Part shown: positions 17,107 through 25,450 of the stretch, piece by piece
How positions within the stretch are numbered: the first letter of the stretch is position 1
How the letters are laid out: each line of letters opens with the position of its first letter
Origin: Catenibacillus sp964565805
Lineage (GTDB): Bacteria; Bacillota; Clostridia; Lachnospirales; Lachnospiraceae
Assembly: GCA_964565805.1 (NCBI GenBank)
Contig: CAZMGH010000002.1
Location: 1-64,000, forward strand
Direction of reading: 5' to 3'
Length of the DNA: 64,000 nucleotides
Notes under the pieces: model-generated
What the model was told of the DNA's origin: nothing
The model's database searches: none
The model's input: only the letters and a program-made list of their open reading frames with translations
Program-made: the position numbers and the translations under genes

Positions 17107-17847
17107 ATGACAGAACAGTTAAAGCTTACAGGCATGGTGATCTCAGCCATGCCTGTGGGAGAATATGATAAGCGGCTGGTTATTTTAACGGTTCAGCGGG
17201 GAAAAATCACCGCTTTTTCAAGAGGCTCCAGAAGACCTAAAAGTTCTATGCTGGCGGCAACAGAGCCTTTTGTTTTTGGGGATTTTTTTCTGATCCCGGG
17301 ACAGGATGCCTATACGCTCATAGGGGCAGAGGTATCCAACTATTTTATGGGATTGCGGGAAGACCTAGAGGCTGCCTGCTATGGTTTTTATTTTCTGGAA
17401 TTTGCCAGCTATTTTGCTAGGGAGAATATTGACGGGACCCAGCTTTTAAAGCTTTTGTACCAGACCCTGCGGATCTTGTGCCGGAAAATCATTGATTTTA
17501 AACTGGTACGCCGGATCTATGAGTTAAAGGTATTTGTTTTTGAGGGAGAATATCCTCAGTGCTTTTCCTGCTGCCTGTGCGGCAGCGAGGAAAATCTGAC
17601 CCGGTTCAGTTTTCTCCGCAGCGGTGTGGTCTGCGAAAACTGTCAGGGAAAGGAACGTGGCCTTAAAAAGCTCCATCCTTCTACCATATATACGATGCAG
17701 TATATTATTTCTTCCCCGGTGGAAAAGCTGTATTCCTTTACTGTAAGTCCGGAAGTGCTCCATGACCTGGAAAATGTAATGGAGCATTTTATACGTTTGC
17801 ATATTGACCGGAAATTCAAATCCCTGGATATGTTAGATATACTGTAA
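17107..17847 (+). CDS. recO: DNA repair protein RecO
   Basis: RecO helps load RecA on SSB-coated single-stranded DNA in the RecFOR pathway. The 246-residue protein has the N-terminal OB fold (TGMVISAMPVGEYDKRLVILT), a helical middle and a zinc finger with CCLCGSEENL ... VVCENC (about residues 156-182). It is tightly spaced after era. Length and domain order are typical. Confidence 0.94.
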   Translation: MTEQLKLTGMVISAMPVGEYDKRLVILTVQRGKITAFSRGSRRPKSSMLAATEPFVFGDFFLIPGQDAYTLIGAEVSNYFMGLREDLEAACYGFYFLEFASYFARENIDGTQLLKLLYQTLRILCRKIIDFKLVRRIYELKVFVFEGEYPQCFSCCLCGSEENLTRFSFLRSGVVCENCQGKERGLKKLHPSTIYTMQYIISSPVEKLYSFTVSPEVLHDLENVMEHFIRLHIDRKFKSLDMLDIL

Positions 17848-17957
17848 CTGTTTGGCTGGCGCAGCGGGTGCGATATGCTGGAATAAATTCTAAGAAATAG
17901 GTTGAAAATTAAAGGGAGAAACGCTACAATAATAAAAGCCTGCAAGGAGGCCTGTGT

Positions 17958-18563
17958 ATGATCAGATTTAAGAGAGTGATTTCTGTATGTGGAGCAGCCC
18001 TGGTCCTTATGATCGGGTGCAACGGCAGTGGAGATTTATCGGATTTTTCCCAAAATGCTCTGGCGATAAACCGGGATGGAAGTGTTACAGAACTAAGTGT
18101 GGAAACCTTTGATGAAGATTATTATTCCCTGGAGGACCTTACTGCCTATGTGCAGGATGAGGTGGATACTTTTAACAGGGAACATCCCCCGGCTTCAGGA
18201 AAGGAAGATGAAACCGCCATTACAGTAGATGAGGTGGATATTTCAGAGGGTATTGCCCGGGTGGTGCTCACCTATGAAAGCTCTGAGATATTTACAGAAT
18301 TTAACTACGGGCAGCTTGTGTCCGGATCCGCGTCGGATCTTCCCCAGGAAGCTCTGGCCTTAAATTGTGTGGATCCGGAGGGAACAGAGGCAGGAACTAT
18401 AGCGTCTATTGAAAACCTGGAAGATTATAAAGCAGTTATGGTTTCTTCGGATGTATTAGTAACAGTTCCTGGAAAGATCGCATATGTGTCTGATAACGTA
18501 ACAGTAACGGATCGGTCTGTAGCTGATTGTGACGGTACCTTGGCGGTCATTATTTATTCGTAA
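17958..18563 (+). CDS. Lipoprotein of unknown function
   Basis: The 201-residue product has a basic N-terminus and a lipobox LMIGC (Cys21), so it is predicted to be exported and lipid-anchored. The mature part is acidic and mostly beta-prone (LTAYVQDEVDTFNREH, VVLTYESSEIFTEFN, KIAYVSDNVTVT). I recognise no named domain. An AAGGAGG site lies just upstream. It is located between recO and glyS, and its role is unknown. Confidence 0.75.
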   Translation: MIRFKRVISVCGAALVLMIGCNGSGDLSDFSQNALAINRDGSVTELSVETFDEDYYSLEDLTAYVQDEVDTFNREHPPASGKEDETAITVDEVDISEGIARVVLTYESSEIFTEFNYGQLVSGSASDLPQEALALNCVDPEGTEAGTIASIENLEDYKAVMVSSDVLVTVPGKIAYVSDNVTVTDRSVADCDGTLAVIIYS

Positions 18564-18590
18564 AAAATATATTGTGAGGTAGATAAGATT

Positions 18591-19979
18591 ATGGAAAAGA
18601 CTATGGATAAGATTGTTGCTCTGGCTAAGGCCAGAGGGTTTGTTTATCCAGGCTCAGAAATTTACGGCGGTCTGGCAAATACATGGGACTACGGCAATCT
18701 TGGCGTAGAACTGAAAAATAACGTAAAGCGTGCCTGGTGGAAAAAGTTTATCCAGGAAAATCCCTACAATGTAGGTGTAGACTGCGCCATTTTAATGAAC
18801 CCTCAGACATGGGTAGCCTCCGGTCATCTGGGAAGCTTTTCTGACCCGCTGATGGACTGTAAAGAGTGTCATGAACGGTTCCGGGCAGACAAGCTTATTG
18901 AGGACTATATGGAAGAAAAGGGTATTGCCCATGAAGACTCTGTAGACGGCTGGTCTAACGAGGAAATGATGAAATTTATTGAGGAGAACAACATTCCCTG
19001 TCCCTCCTGCGGCAAGCATAATTTTACAGACATCCGCCAGTTTAACCTGATGTTTAAAACCTTCCAGGGCGTTACCGAAGACGCTAAAAATACTGTATAT
19101 CTTCGTCCGGAAACTGCCCAGGGTATTTTTGTCAACTTTAGAAATGTTCAGAGAACATCCAGAAAGAAGATCCCCTTTGGTATTGGCCAGATCGGAAAGT
19201 CTTTCAGAAATGAGATCACCCCCGGCAACTTTACGTTCCGTACCCGTGAGTTTGAGCAGATGGAGCTGGAATTTTTCTGTGAACCGGATACAGACCTGGA
19301 ATGGTTTTCTTACTGGAGGCAGTTCTGCATTGACTGGTTAAAATCTCTTGGCATGAAAGATGAGGAGATGCGTGTCCGGGATCATGAAAAGGAAGAGCTT
19401 TCTTTCTATTCCAAGGCCACCAGCGATATTGAGTTTCTCTTCCCGTTTGGCTGGGGCGAGCTGTGGGGTATTGCTGACCGTACAGACTATGACCTGACTC
19501 AGCATCAGACTGTATCTGGCGAGGATATGTCTTATTTTGATGATACTAAAAAGGAAAAATATATTCCTTATGTTATCGAGCCTTCGCTGGGCGCTGATCG
19601 TGTGGTTCTGGCATTTTTGTGCGGCGCTTACGACGAGGAAGAGATCGGTGAAGGGGATGTAAGAACTGTGCTCCACTTCCATCCGGCCCTGGCTCCGGTA
19701 AAGGTAGGTATCCTTCCTTTATCAAAGAAGCTGGCAGAGCCTGCTGAAAAGATCTATACAGAACTTTCTAAAAAGTTTAACTGCGAGTATGATGACCGTG
19801 GAAATATCGGTAAGAGATACCGCCGTCAGGATGAGATCGGTACGCCTTTTTGCGTAACCTATGACTTTGATTCTGAAAATGACGGCTGCGTTACTGTACG
19901 TGACCGGGATACCATGGAGCAGGTGCGCATTAAGATTGACGCGTTGGAAAGTTATCTGGAAGAACGTATGACATTTTAA
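18591..19979 (+). CDS. glyS: Glycyl-tRNA synthetase (single-chain, dimeric type)
   Basis: Class II synthetase that charges tRNA-Gly. The 462-residue form is the homodimeric GlyRS (glyQS type) of Gram-positives and archaea, not the alpha2beta2 enzyme. Class II motifs are visible: KIPFGIGQIGKSFRNEITPG (motif 2) with FRTREFEQMELEFF and PSLGADRVVLAFL (motif 3). The anticodon-binding domain occupies the last 110 residues or so (KVGILPLSK ... VRDRDTMEQVRI). A zinc-like CKECHERF ... CPSCGKH pair is present near residues 88-140. Confidence 0.96.
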   Translation: MEKTMDKIVALAKARGFVYPGSEIYGGLANTWDYGNLGVELKNNVKRAWWKKFIQENPYNVGVDCAILMNPQTWVASGHLGSFSDPLMDCKECHERFRADKLIEDYMEEKGIAHEDSVDGWSNEEMMKFIEENNIPCPSCGKHNFTDIRQFNLMFKTFQGVTEDAKNTVYLRPETAQGIFVNFRNVQRTSRKKIPFGIGQIGKSFRNEITPGNFTFRTREFEQMELEFFCEPDTDLEWFSYWRQFCIDWLKSLGMKDEEMRVRDHEKEELSFYSKATSDIEFLFPFGWGELWGIADRTDYDLTQHQTVSGEDMSYFDDTKKEKYIPYVIEPSLGADRVVLAFLCGAYDEEEIGEGDVRTVLHFHPALAPVKVGILPLSKKLAEPAEKIYTELSKKFNCEYDDRGNIGKRYRRQDEIGTPFCVTYDFDSENDGCVTVRDRDTMEQVRIKIDALESYLEERMTF

Positions 19980-20033
19980 TGAATGTTTATGCTGGTATCA
20001 TATTATCAAATATCTGCAAAATGAAAAAAGAAT

Positions 20034-20062
20034 TTGAAAACCCCATATAATTATGTTATAAT
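20034..20062 (+). promoter_or_regulatory. ppdK: ppdK promoter
   Basis: TTGAAA (20034-20039) and TATAAT (20057-20062) with 17-base spacing, giving a leader of about 150 bases before the ATG. No riboswitch recognised in the leader. Confidence 0.75.
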
Positions 20063-20217
20063 GTTGGCGGAGCAATGAGCCAGGCAGAAATCGGCAGATT
20101 TTATGCCTGCGGACATTGATTCTGATATTTTATATGGCCGGTGTCCGGTTCCATTATAGATGCGGTCTATCTGCCATACATGAATAACCAAAATACATTT
20201 TAGGAGGAATAAAACAA

Positions 20218-22851
20218 ATGGCTAAGAAATGGGTTTATTTGTTTAGCGAAGGTAACGCGTCCATGCGTGAACTCCTTGGCGGCAAAGGTGCAAACCTTGC
20301 TGAGATGACAGGCCTTGGTCTTCCTGTACCACAGGGATTTACCATTACAACAGAGGCTTGTACACAGTATTATGAGGACGGTCGTGAGATCAATGATGAG
20401 ATCCGTGATCAGATCAACGAGTACATCGGTAAGATGGAAGAAATCACAGGAAAGAAATTTGGTGACAGCGAGAATCCTCTTCTTGTTTCCGTTCGTTCTG
20501 GTGCAAGAGCTTCCATGCCTGGTATGATGGACACGATCCTTAACCTTGGTTTAAACGAAACTGTTGTTAATGTTATTGCTGAAAAGTCCGGAAATCCTCG
20601 CTGGGCATGGGACTGCTACAGAAGATTCATTCAGATGTATTCTGACGTAGTTATGGAAGTTGGTAAGAAGTATTTTGAAGAGCTTATCGACAAGATGAAA
20701 GCTGAAAAAGGCGTTACTTATGACGTTGAGCTGACGGCTGATGATTTAAAAGAGTTGGCTTATCAGTTCAAAGCTGAATATAAAGAAAAGATCGGGGAAG
20801 ACTTCCCTGATGATCCGAAGGAACAGCTGATGGGCGCTGTTAAGGCCGTATTCCGTTCCTGGGACAACCCACGCGCAAATGTTTACCGTCGTGACAACGA
20901 CATCCCGTATTCCTGGGGCACTGCTGTAAACGTACAGAGCATGGCATTTGGTAACATGGGTGATGATTGCGGTACTGGTGTTGCATTTACCCGTGACCCG
21001 GCTACTGGCGAAAAGAAACTTATGGGTGAGTTCCTGATCAATGCTCAGGGCGAAGATGTTGTTGCTGGTGTTCGTACTCCGATGCCTATCGCAAAGATGG
21101 AGGCAGAGTTCCCTGAAGCTTACTCTCAGTTTGTAGATGTTTGCAAGACCCTTGAAAGCCATTACAGAGATATGCAGGATATGGAATTTACCGTTGAAAA
21201 CAAGAAGCTTTACATGCTCCAGACACGTAACGGTAAGAGAACAGCTCAGGCTGCTCTTAAGATTGCCTGCGACCTTGTTGATGAGGGTATGAGAACCGAA
21301 GAAGAAGCAGTAGCGATGATCGATCCTCGTAACCTTGATACACTTCTCCATCCTCAGTTTGATGCTGCCGCATTAAAGGCTGCTACACCTATAGGCAAAG
21401 GCCTTGGCGCTTCTCCTGGCGCTGCTTGCGGTAAGGTCGTGTTTACAGCTGATGATGCTGTAGAATGGGCTGAAAGAGGCGAAAAGATTGTTCTTGTTCG
21501 TCTTGAGACATCTCCTGAGGACATCACAGGTATGAAGTCCGCAGAAGGTATTCTGACAGTTCGCGGTGGTATGACAAGCCATGCAGCTGTTGTTGCCCGT
21601 GGAATGGGTGAGTGCTGTGTATCTGGCTGCGGCGACATTGTTATGGATGAAGAAAATAAGAAATTTACACTTGGCGGTAAAGAGTTCCATGAAGGAGACT
21701 ATATCTCCATCGATGGTACAACAGGTAACATCTATGATGGCCAGATTCCTACAGTAGATGCTACGATCGCTGGTGAGTTCGGCCGTATCATGGCATGGGC
21801 AGACAAATACAGAACCATGAAGGTTCGTACAAATGCTGATACTCCTGAAGATGCTAAGAAAGCTCGCGAACTTGGCGCTGAAGGTATCGGTCTTTGCCGT
21901 ACAGAGCATATGTTCTTTGGTGAAGGCAGAATCGATGCTTTCCGTGAGATGATCTGTGCTGAGACAGAGGAAGAAAGAGAAGTAGCTCTCGAGAAGGTCC
22001 TTCCATATCAGCAGGGTGACTTTGAAGCGCTCTACGAGGCTCTTGAAGGCAACCCAGTGACTATCCGTTTCCTGGATCCGCCTCTCCATGAGTTCGTTCC
22101 TACAGAGGAAGAGGATATTAAGAAACTGGCGGACGCTCAGGGCAAGACTGTTGAGCAGATCCAAGCGATCATTGATTCTCTCCATGAGTTCAACCCGATG
22201 ATGGGTCACCGTGGATGCCGTTTGGCTGTAACATATCCTGAAATCGCAAAGATGCAGACAAAGGCTGTTATCCGTGCCGCTATTAATGTTAAGAAGGCTC
22301 ATCCGGACTGGAATGTTGAACCTGAGATCATGATCCCATTAGTGGGCGATGTTAAGGAATTAAAATATGTGAAGAAGTTTGTTGTTGAAACAGCTGATGC
22401 TGAGATCGCTGCCGCAGGCGCTGATCTTAAGTATGAAGTTGGTACAATGATTGAGATCCCAAGAGCGGCTCTTACAGCTGATGAGATCGCGGAAGAAGCT
22501 GACTTCTTCTGCTTCGGTACAAACGACCTTACTCAGATGGCATACGGTTTCTCCCGTGACGATGCAGGTAAGTTCTTAAATGCATACTATGATGCTAAGA
22601 TCTTTGAAAATGATCCATTTGCTAAACTTGACCAGGTTGGCGTTGGCAAACTGATGAAGATGGCAATCGAATTAGGCAAACCGGTGAACCCGAACCTTCA
22701 TGTAGGTATCTGCGGCGAGCATGGCGGTGACCCAAGCTCCGTAGAATTCTGCAATAAGATCGGTCTGGATTATGTATCCTGCTCACCGTTCCGTGTGCCT
22801 ATCGCAAGACTTGCTGCGGCACAGGCAGCGATCAAAAGTAAGGAGGCTTGA
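20218..22851 (+). CDS. ppdK: Pyruvate, phosphate dikinase
   Basis: Interconverts pyruvate, ATP and phosphate with phosphoenolpyruvate, AMP and pyrophosphate; in Clostridia it serves PPi-linked glycolysis. The 877 residues comprise the N-terminal ATP-grasp domain (GGKGANLAEM, SVRSGARASMPGMMDT), the swivelling phosphohistidine domain with GGMTSHAAVVARGMG (His455), and the PEP/pyruvate barrel (FFCFGTNDLTQMAYGFSRDD, GICGEHGGDP). Codon use is strongly biased toward a restricted set, as in groEL, which suggests high expression. RBS TAGGAGGAA. Confidence 0.97.
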   Translation: MAKKWVYLFSEGNASMRELLGGKGANLAEMTGLGLPVPQGFTITTEACTQYYEDGREINDEIRDQINEYIGKMEEITGKKFGDSENPLLVSVRSGARASMPGMMDTILNLGLNETVVNVIAEKSGNPRWAWDCYRRFIQMYSDVVMEVGKKYFEELIDKMKAEKGVTYDVELTADDLKELAYQFKAEYKEKIGEDFPDDPKEQLMGAVKAVFRSWDNPRANVYRRDNDIPYSWGTAVNVQSMAFGNMGDDCGTGVAFTRDPATGEKKLMGEFLINAQGEDVVAGVRTPMPIAKMEAEFPEAYSQFVDVCKTLESHYRDMQDMEFTVENKKLYMLQTRNGKRTAQAALKIACDLVDEGMRTEEEAVAMIDPRNLDTLLHPQFDAAALKAATPIGKGLGASPGAACGKVVFTADDAVEWAERGEKIVLVRLETSPEDITGMKSAEGILTVRGGMTSHAAVVARGMGECCVSGCGDIVMDEENKKFTLGGKEFHEGDYISIDGTTGNIYDGQIPTVDATIAGEFGRIMAWADKYRTMKVRTNADTPEDAKKARELGAEGIGLCRTEHMFFGEGRIDAFREMICAETEEEREVALEKVLPYQQGDFEALYEALEGNPVTIRFLDPPLHEFVPTEEEDIKKLADAQGKTVEQIQAIIDSLHEFNPMMGHRGCRLAVTYPEIAKMQTKAVIRAAINVKKAHPDWNVEPEIMIPLVGDVKELKYVKKFVVETADAEIAAAGADLKYEVGTMIEIPRAALTADEIAEEADFFCFGTNDLTQMAYGFSRDDAGKFLNAYYDAKIFENDPFAKLDQVGVGKLMKMAIELGKPVNPNLHVGICGEHGGDPSSVEFCNKIGLDYVSCSPFRVPIARLAAAQAAIKSKEA

Positions 22852-22975
22852 TCTTTCCTTTGATTTACCGCTATCTTTTGAGCAAGCGGCAGCCTATCGA
22901 AAGGCTAACGGGCAGTATGTTCGTAAAAATCAATGGAGGGAAACAACCATTACTGCGTTGATAGACCTTGAATAG
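22852..22975 (+). pseudogene. Fragment of a small foreign reading frame
   Basis: Immediately after the ppdK stop, frame +2 relative to ppdK reads about 42 residues (SFDLPLSFEQAAAYRKANGQ, then a Trp/Arg/Thr-rich tail ending ALIDLE and a stop) that look like the C-terminus of a real protein but have no start. The style recalls small accessory proteins of clostridial mobilisable elements; identity is unverified. Confidence 0.35.
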
Positions 22976-22988
22976 AAACTAAATGAAG

Positions 22989-23028
22989 ATAAGCGTATCA
23001 TTAGAGATAGTGGTACGCTTATTTTTTT
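22989..23028 (+). terminator. Terminator after ppdK
   Basis: ATAAGCGTA ... TACGCTTAT with a 16-base loop and seven T. It ends the ppdK transcript beyond the foreign fragment. Confidence 0.88.
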
Positions 23029-23095
23029 GCCAAGGTTGCACATTTGAGCTGCCTTCACAAATTTTCATCGGATATGCTGCGCAAAACCGTTATTT

Positions 23096-23359
23096 TTACA
23101 AGTCATAAAGAAGTGTTTTTTGCATTTTGCCTCTATACAGGCCGCCGCCCCACGTGGTGTGATAAACATAAATATGAATCCCATCGTCAAGGGGCAGTAC
23201 GGTGAGGCGACCAACCCCATCCTTGTCGTGTCCGGCTATTTCAAGAAAGATATTTTTGCCGCTATACAACCAGCCCTGTTCCGTGGTACAATAGTCGCAT
23301 AGGCGGCTGTTGTGCCGCGTCTTTTGCGTAGCGAGCAAAGTGAGTGCGCCCATGCGCAA
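23096..23359 (-). pseudogene. Possible mobile-element remnant ORF
   Basis: An 87-codon minus-strand frame reads plausibly as protein (LCDYCTTEQGWLYSGKNIFL, VGRLTVLPLDDGIHIYVYHT, WGGGLYRGK) but has no ribosome site and no recognised family. Its base composition and codon use differ from the flanking genes, and a CTTTTGCG/CGCAAAAG inverted repeat lies near its 5' end (about 23322-23364). It might be the end of an integrated conjugative or mobilisable element. Confidence 0.35.
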
Positions 23360-23386
23360 AAGTGACTTACAAAGAGAGGAATAGAC

Positions 23387-24181
23387 ATGAGTAAAAAAAC
23401 AGCAGTTATCACAGGAGCTTCCCGGGGTATCGGGCTGGCCATAGCCAAGGCTCTTTTAGAGAAAAATTATAAGGTGTATGGAATTTGCCGGCATCAGGAT
23501 CCGGAGCAAAAGGAAATTTCCTGGATTACCTGTGATGTTTCTTTAAAGGCATCTGTAGAGCGTGCACTTAATACGATCCTGGAGGAAACCGGGCAGATTG
23601 ATATTCTGGTCAATAACGCAGGCATGGGCGTTTCCGGGGCAGCCGAGTTTACCTCTGCCCAGGCAGTTCAGCGTCAGCTTCATGTTAATCTGGAGGGCGT
23701 GATCTGGTGTACCCAGGCGGTAATCCCCTCTATGCGAAAAGCTGGCGGGGGAAAAATCCTCTTTGTGTCTTCCCTGGGCGCTATATTTCCTTTGCCGTAT
23801 CAGAGTTTTTATTCGGTAAGCAAGGCGGGTATGAATGTATTTAGTGATGCACTGGGCATTGAGCTTAAGCCTTTTCATATACAGACCTGTGCCCTGATGC
23901 TTAATGATGTAAAGACAGAGTTTACTCAAAGCAGGGAAAAAAGCTTTCTCGGAGATGATGTATACCAGGGCAGGATCAAAAGGTCTGTATCTAAAATGGA
24001 AGATTCCGAGCAGCATGGTATGCGTCCGGAAGCCGTTGCCCGTTTGGCAGTAAAACTTCTGGAAAAAGACCATATGCCTGCCCATGCAACGGTCGGTTTT
24101 TCCAATAAGCTTCTGGTATTCCTTTATCATATCCTTCCCACAGGGTTGATGCTTAAGATCCTGGGAAAGATTTACGGATAG
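23387..24181 (+). CDS. Short-chain dehydrogenase/reductase
   Basis: NAD(P)-dependent oxidoreductase with a Rossmann fold. The 264 residues carry TGASRGIGLA (cofactor loop, residues 10-19), NNAGMG, and the catalytic Ser ... FYSVSK (Tyr/Lys) triad. The C-terminal segment is hydrophobic (LLVFLYHILPTGLMLKILG) and may attach to the membrane, as in many DltE-like members. The substrate is unknown. GAGAGGAA precedes the ATG. It stands alone after the mobile-element scraps. Confidence 0.9.
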   Translation: MSKKTAVITGASRGIGLAIAKALLEKNYKVYGICRHQDPEQKEISWITCDVSLKASVERALNTILEETGQIDILVNNAGMGVSGAAEFTSAQAVQRQLHVNLEGVIWCTQAVIPSMRKAGGGKILFVSSLGAIFPLPYQSFYSVSKAGMNVFSDALGIELKPFHIQTCALMLNDVKTEFTQSREKSFLGDDVYQGRIKRSVSKMEDSEQHGMRPEAVARLAVKLLEKDHMPAHATVGFSNKLLVFLYHILPTGLMLKILGKIYG

Positions 24182-24240
24182 ACCTTAAGCCAGGTGGTCT
24201 TTATAGTTTTTCAGCAGAGGCCGGATTTTGTGTCAAGGAC

Positions 24241-24270
24241 TTTACACTTTTTGTGGGTATACAGTATACT
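24241..24270 (+). promoter_or_regulatory. sbcDC promoter
   Basis: TTTACA (24241-24246) and TATACT (24265-24270), spacer 18 bases, just upstream of the sbcD ribosome site. Confidence 0.5.
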
Positions 24271-24298
24271 ACTATAGAAGCTTAAAGGGAGGTAGCTT

Positions 24299-25450
24299 AT
24301 GAGGTTTTTTCATCTTTCAGATTTGCATATTGGCCTGAGGCTGATGAACAGGGATCTTAAAGAGGATCAGGAATATATTTTAAATCAGATCGTGACAATC
24401 GCTGCAAAAGAAATGCCGGATGCGGTGGTTATTGCCGGAGATATTTATGATAAGGCTGTTCCCTCGGCAGAGGCTGTAGAGGTGTTTGACCATTTTATTG
24501 AAGGACTGACCCAAAGGCTTCCAGAGACGGAAATTATGCTGATCAGCGGAAATCACGACAGTGGCGCCCGACTGAACTGCTTCCGCAGCGTATTGTCCAG
24601 GCAGCGGGTCCATATGATCGGCCTGCCGCCCCAGTCTCCAGATGAACATATGGAAAAGGTAGTATTTACCGATACTTACGGGGATGTGAATTTTTATCTT
24701 CTGCCTTTTGTAAAGCCGTCTATGGTGAAAATGATCGTAGGCGTGGATGAGAGGGGCAATAATCTTTCCTACAAGGATACTTTATCCAGGATGATCCAGA
24801 GGGAAGCTATTGATACTGCTCAGAGAAATGTTTTAGTAAGTCATCAGTTTTATCTTCCTGAGGGAAAAAGCGCGGATTCAGTAGAGCGGATGGATTCTGA
24901 GGTGCGGACGGTAGGAAATATCGATCAGGTAAGCGTCGGCGTGCTTGCGCCTTTTGATTACGCCGCTCTGGGCCACATACATAAGCCGATGAAGGCGGGA
25001 AATGAGTTTTACCGGTACTGCGGGACCCCGTTGGCCTGTTCTGTCAGTGAGGCGGGACAGGCAAAAGGAATCCTGATGGTTGAAATGAAGGAAAAAGGGA
25101 ACATTTCTGTAACAAATATTCCGCTGACGCCTTTAAGACAGGTGCGCATCCTTAGGGGCACTTTGGCAGAGGTGACTGCTCAGGGCTGTGATGATTATGT
25201 GACAGTGATCCTTACCGATAAGGTAGATCTGGATGTGATGGATATGCAGGACCGGTTGAGAAATGCATTTCCCCATCTTTTGGAAATCCGCAGGGAAAAT
25301 CTCAGAAAGGCGGATTATGAAAAAACATCTATTGTAGAAAAGGCCTTAAATCCATTGGAATTGTGCTGCGCCTTTTTAAAAGATGTTATAGATGAGGAAA
25401 AAGCGGTCTTGCAGGATGTGATCAACACGGTACAGGAGGTGAGCGACTGA
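24299..25450 (+). CDS. sbcD: Nuclease SbcCD subunit D
   Basis: Mre11-like metallophosphoesterase that, with SbcC, cuts hairpins and protein-blocked DNA ends. The 383-residue protein has the phosphoesterase motifs HLSDLHIGL (His9, Asp11-type), VIAGDIYDKAVPS, SGNHDSG and ALGHIHKP in order, then a capping domain and C-terminal SbcC-interaction region. GGGAGGT precedes the ATG. The stop overlaps the sbcC ATG by one base (TGATG), so the partners are translationally coupled. Confidence 0.95.
   Translation: MRFFHLSDLHIGLRLMNRDLKEDQEYILNQIVTIAAKEMPDAVVIAGDIYDKAVPSAEAVEVFDHFIEGLTQRLPETEIMLISGNHDSGARLNCFRSVLSRQRVHMIGLPPQSPDEHMEKVVFTDTYGDVNFYLLPFVKPSMVKMIVGVDERGNNLSYKDTLSRMIQREAIDTAQRNVLVSHQFYLPEGKSADSVERMDSEVRTVGNIDQVSVGVLAPFDYAALGHIHKPMKAGNEFYRYCGTPLACSVSEAGQAKGILMVEMKEKGNISVTNIPLTPLRQVRILRGTLAEVTAQGCDDYVTVILTDKVDLDVMDMQDRLRNAFPHLLEIRRENLRKADYEKTSIVEKALNPLELCCAFLKDVIDEEKAVLQDVINTVQEVSD

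Noticed and set aside
21373..22302. 309-codon minus-strand frame inside ppdK
   Set aside because: It is a long antisense shadow caused by the strong codon bias of ppdK; the sense strand is an unambiguous enzyme.
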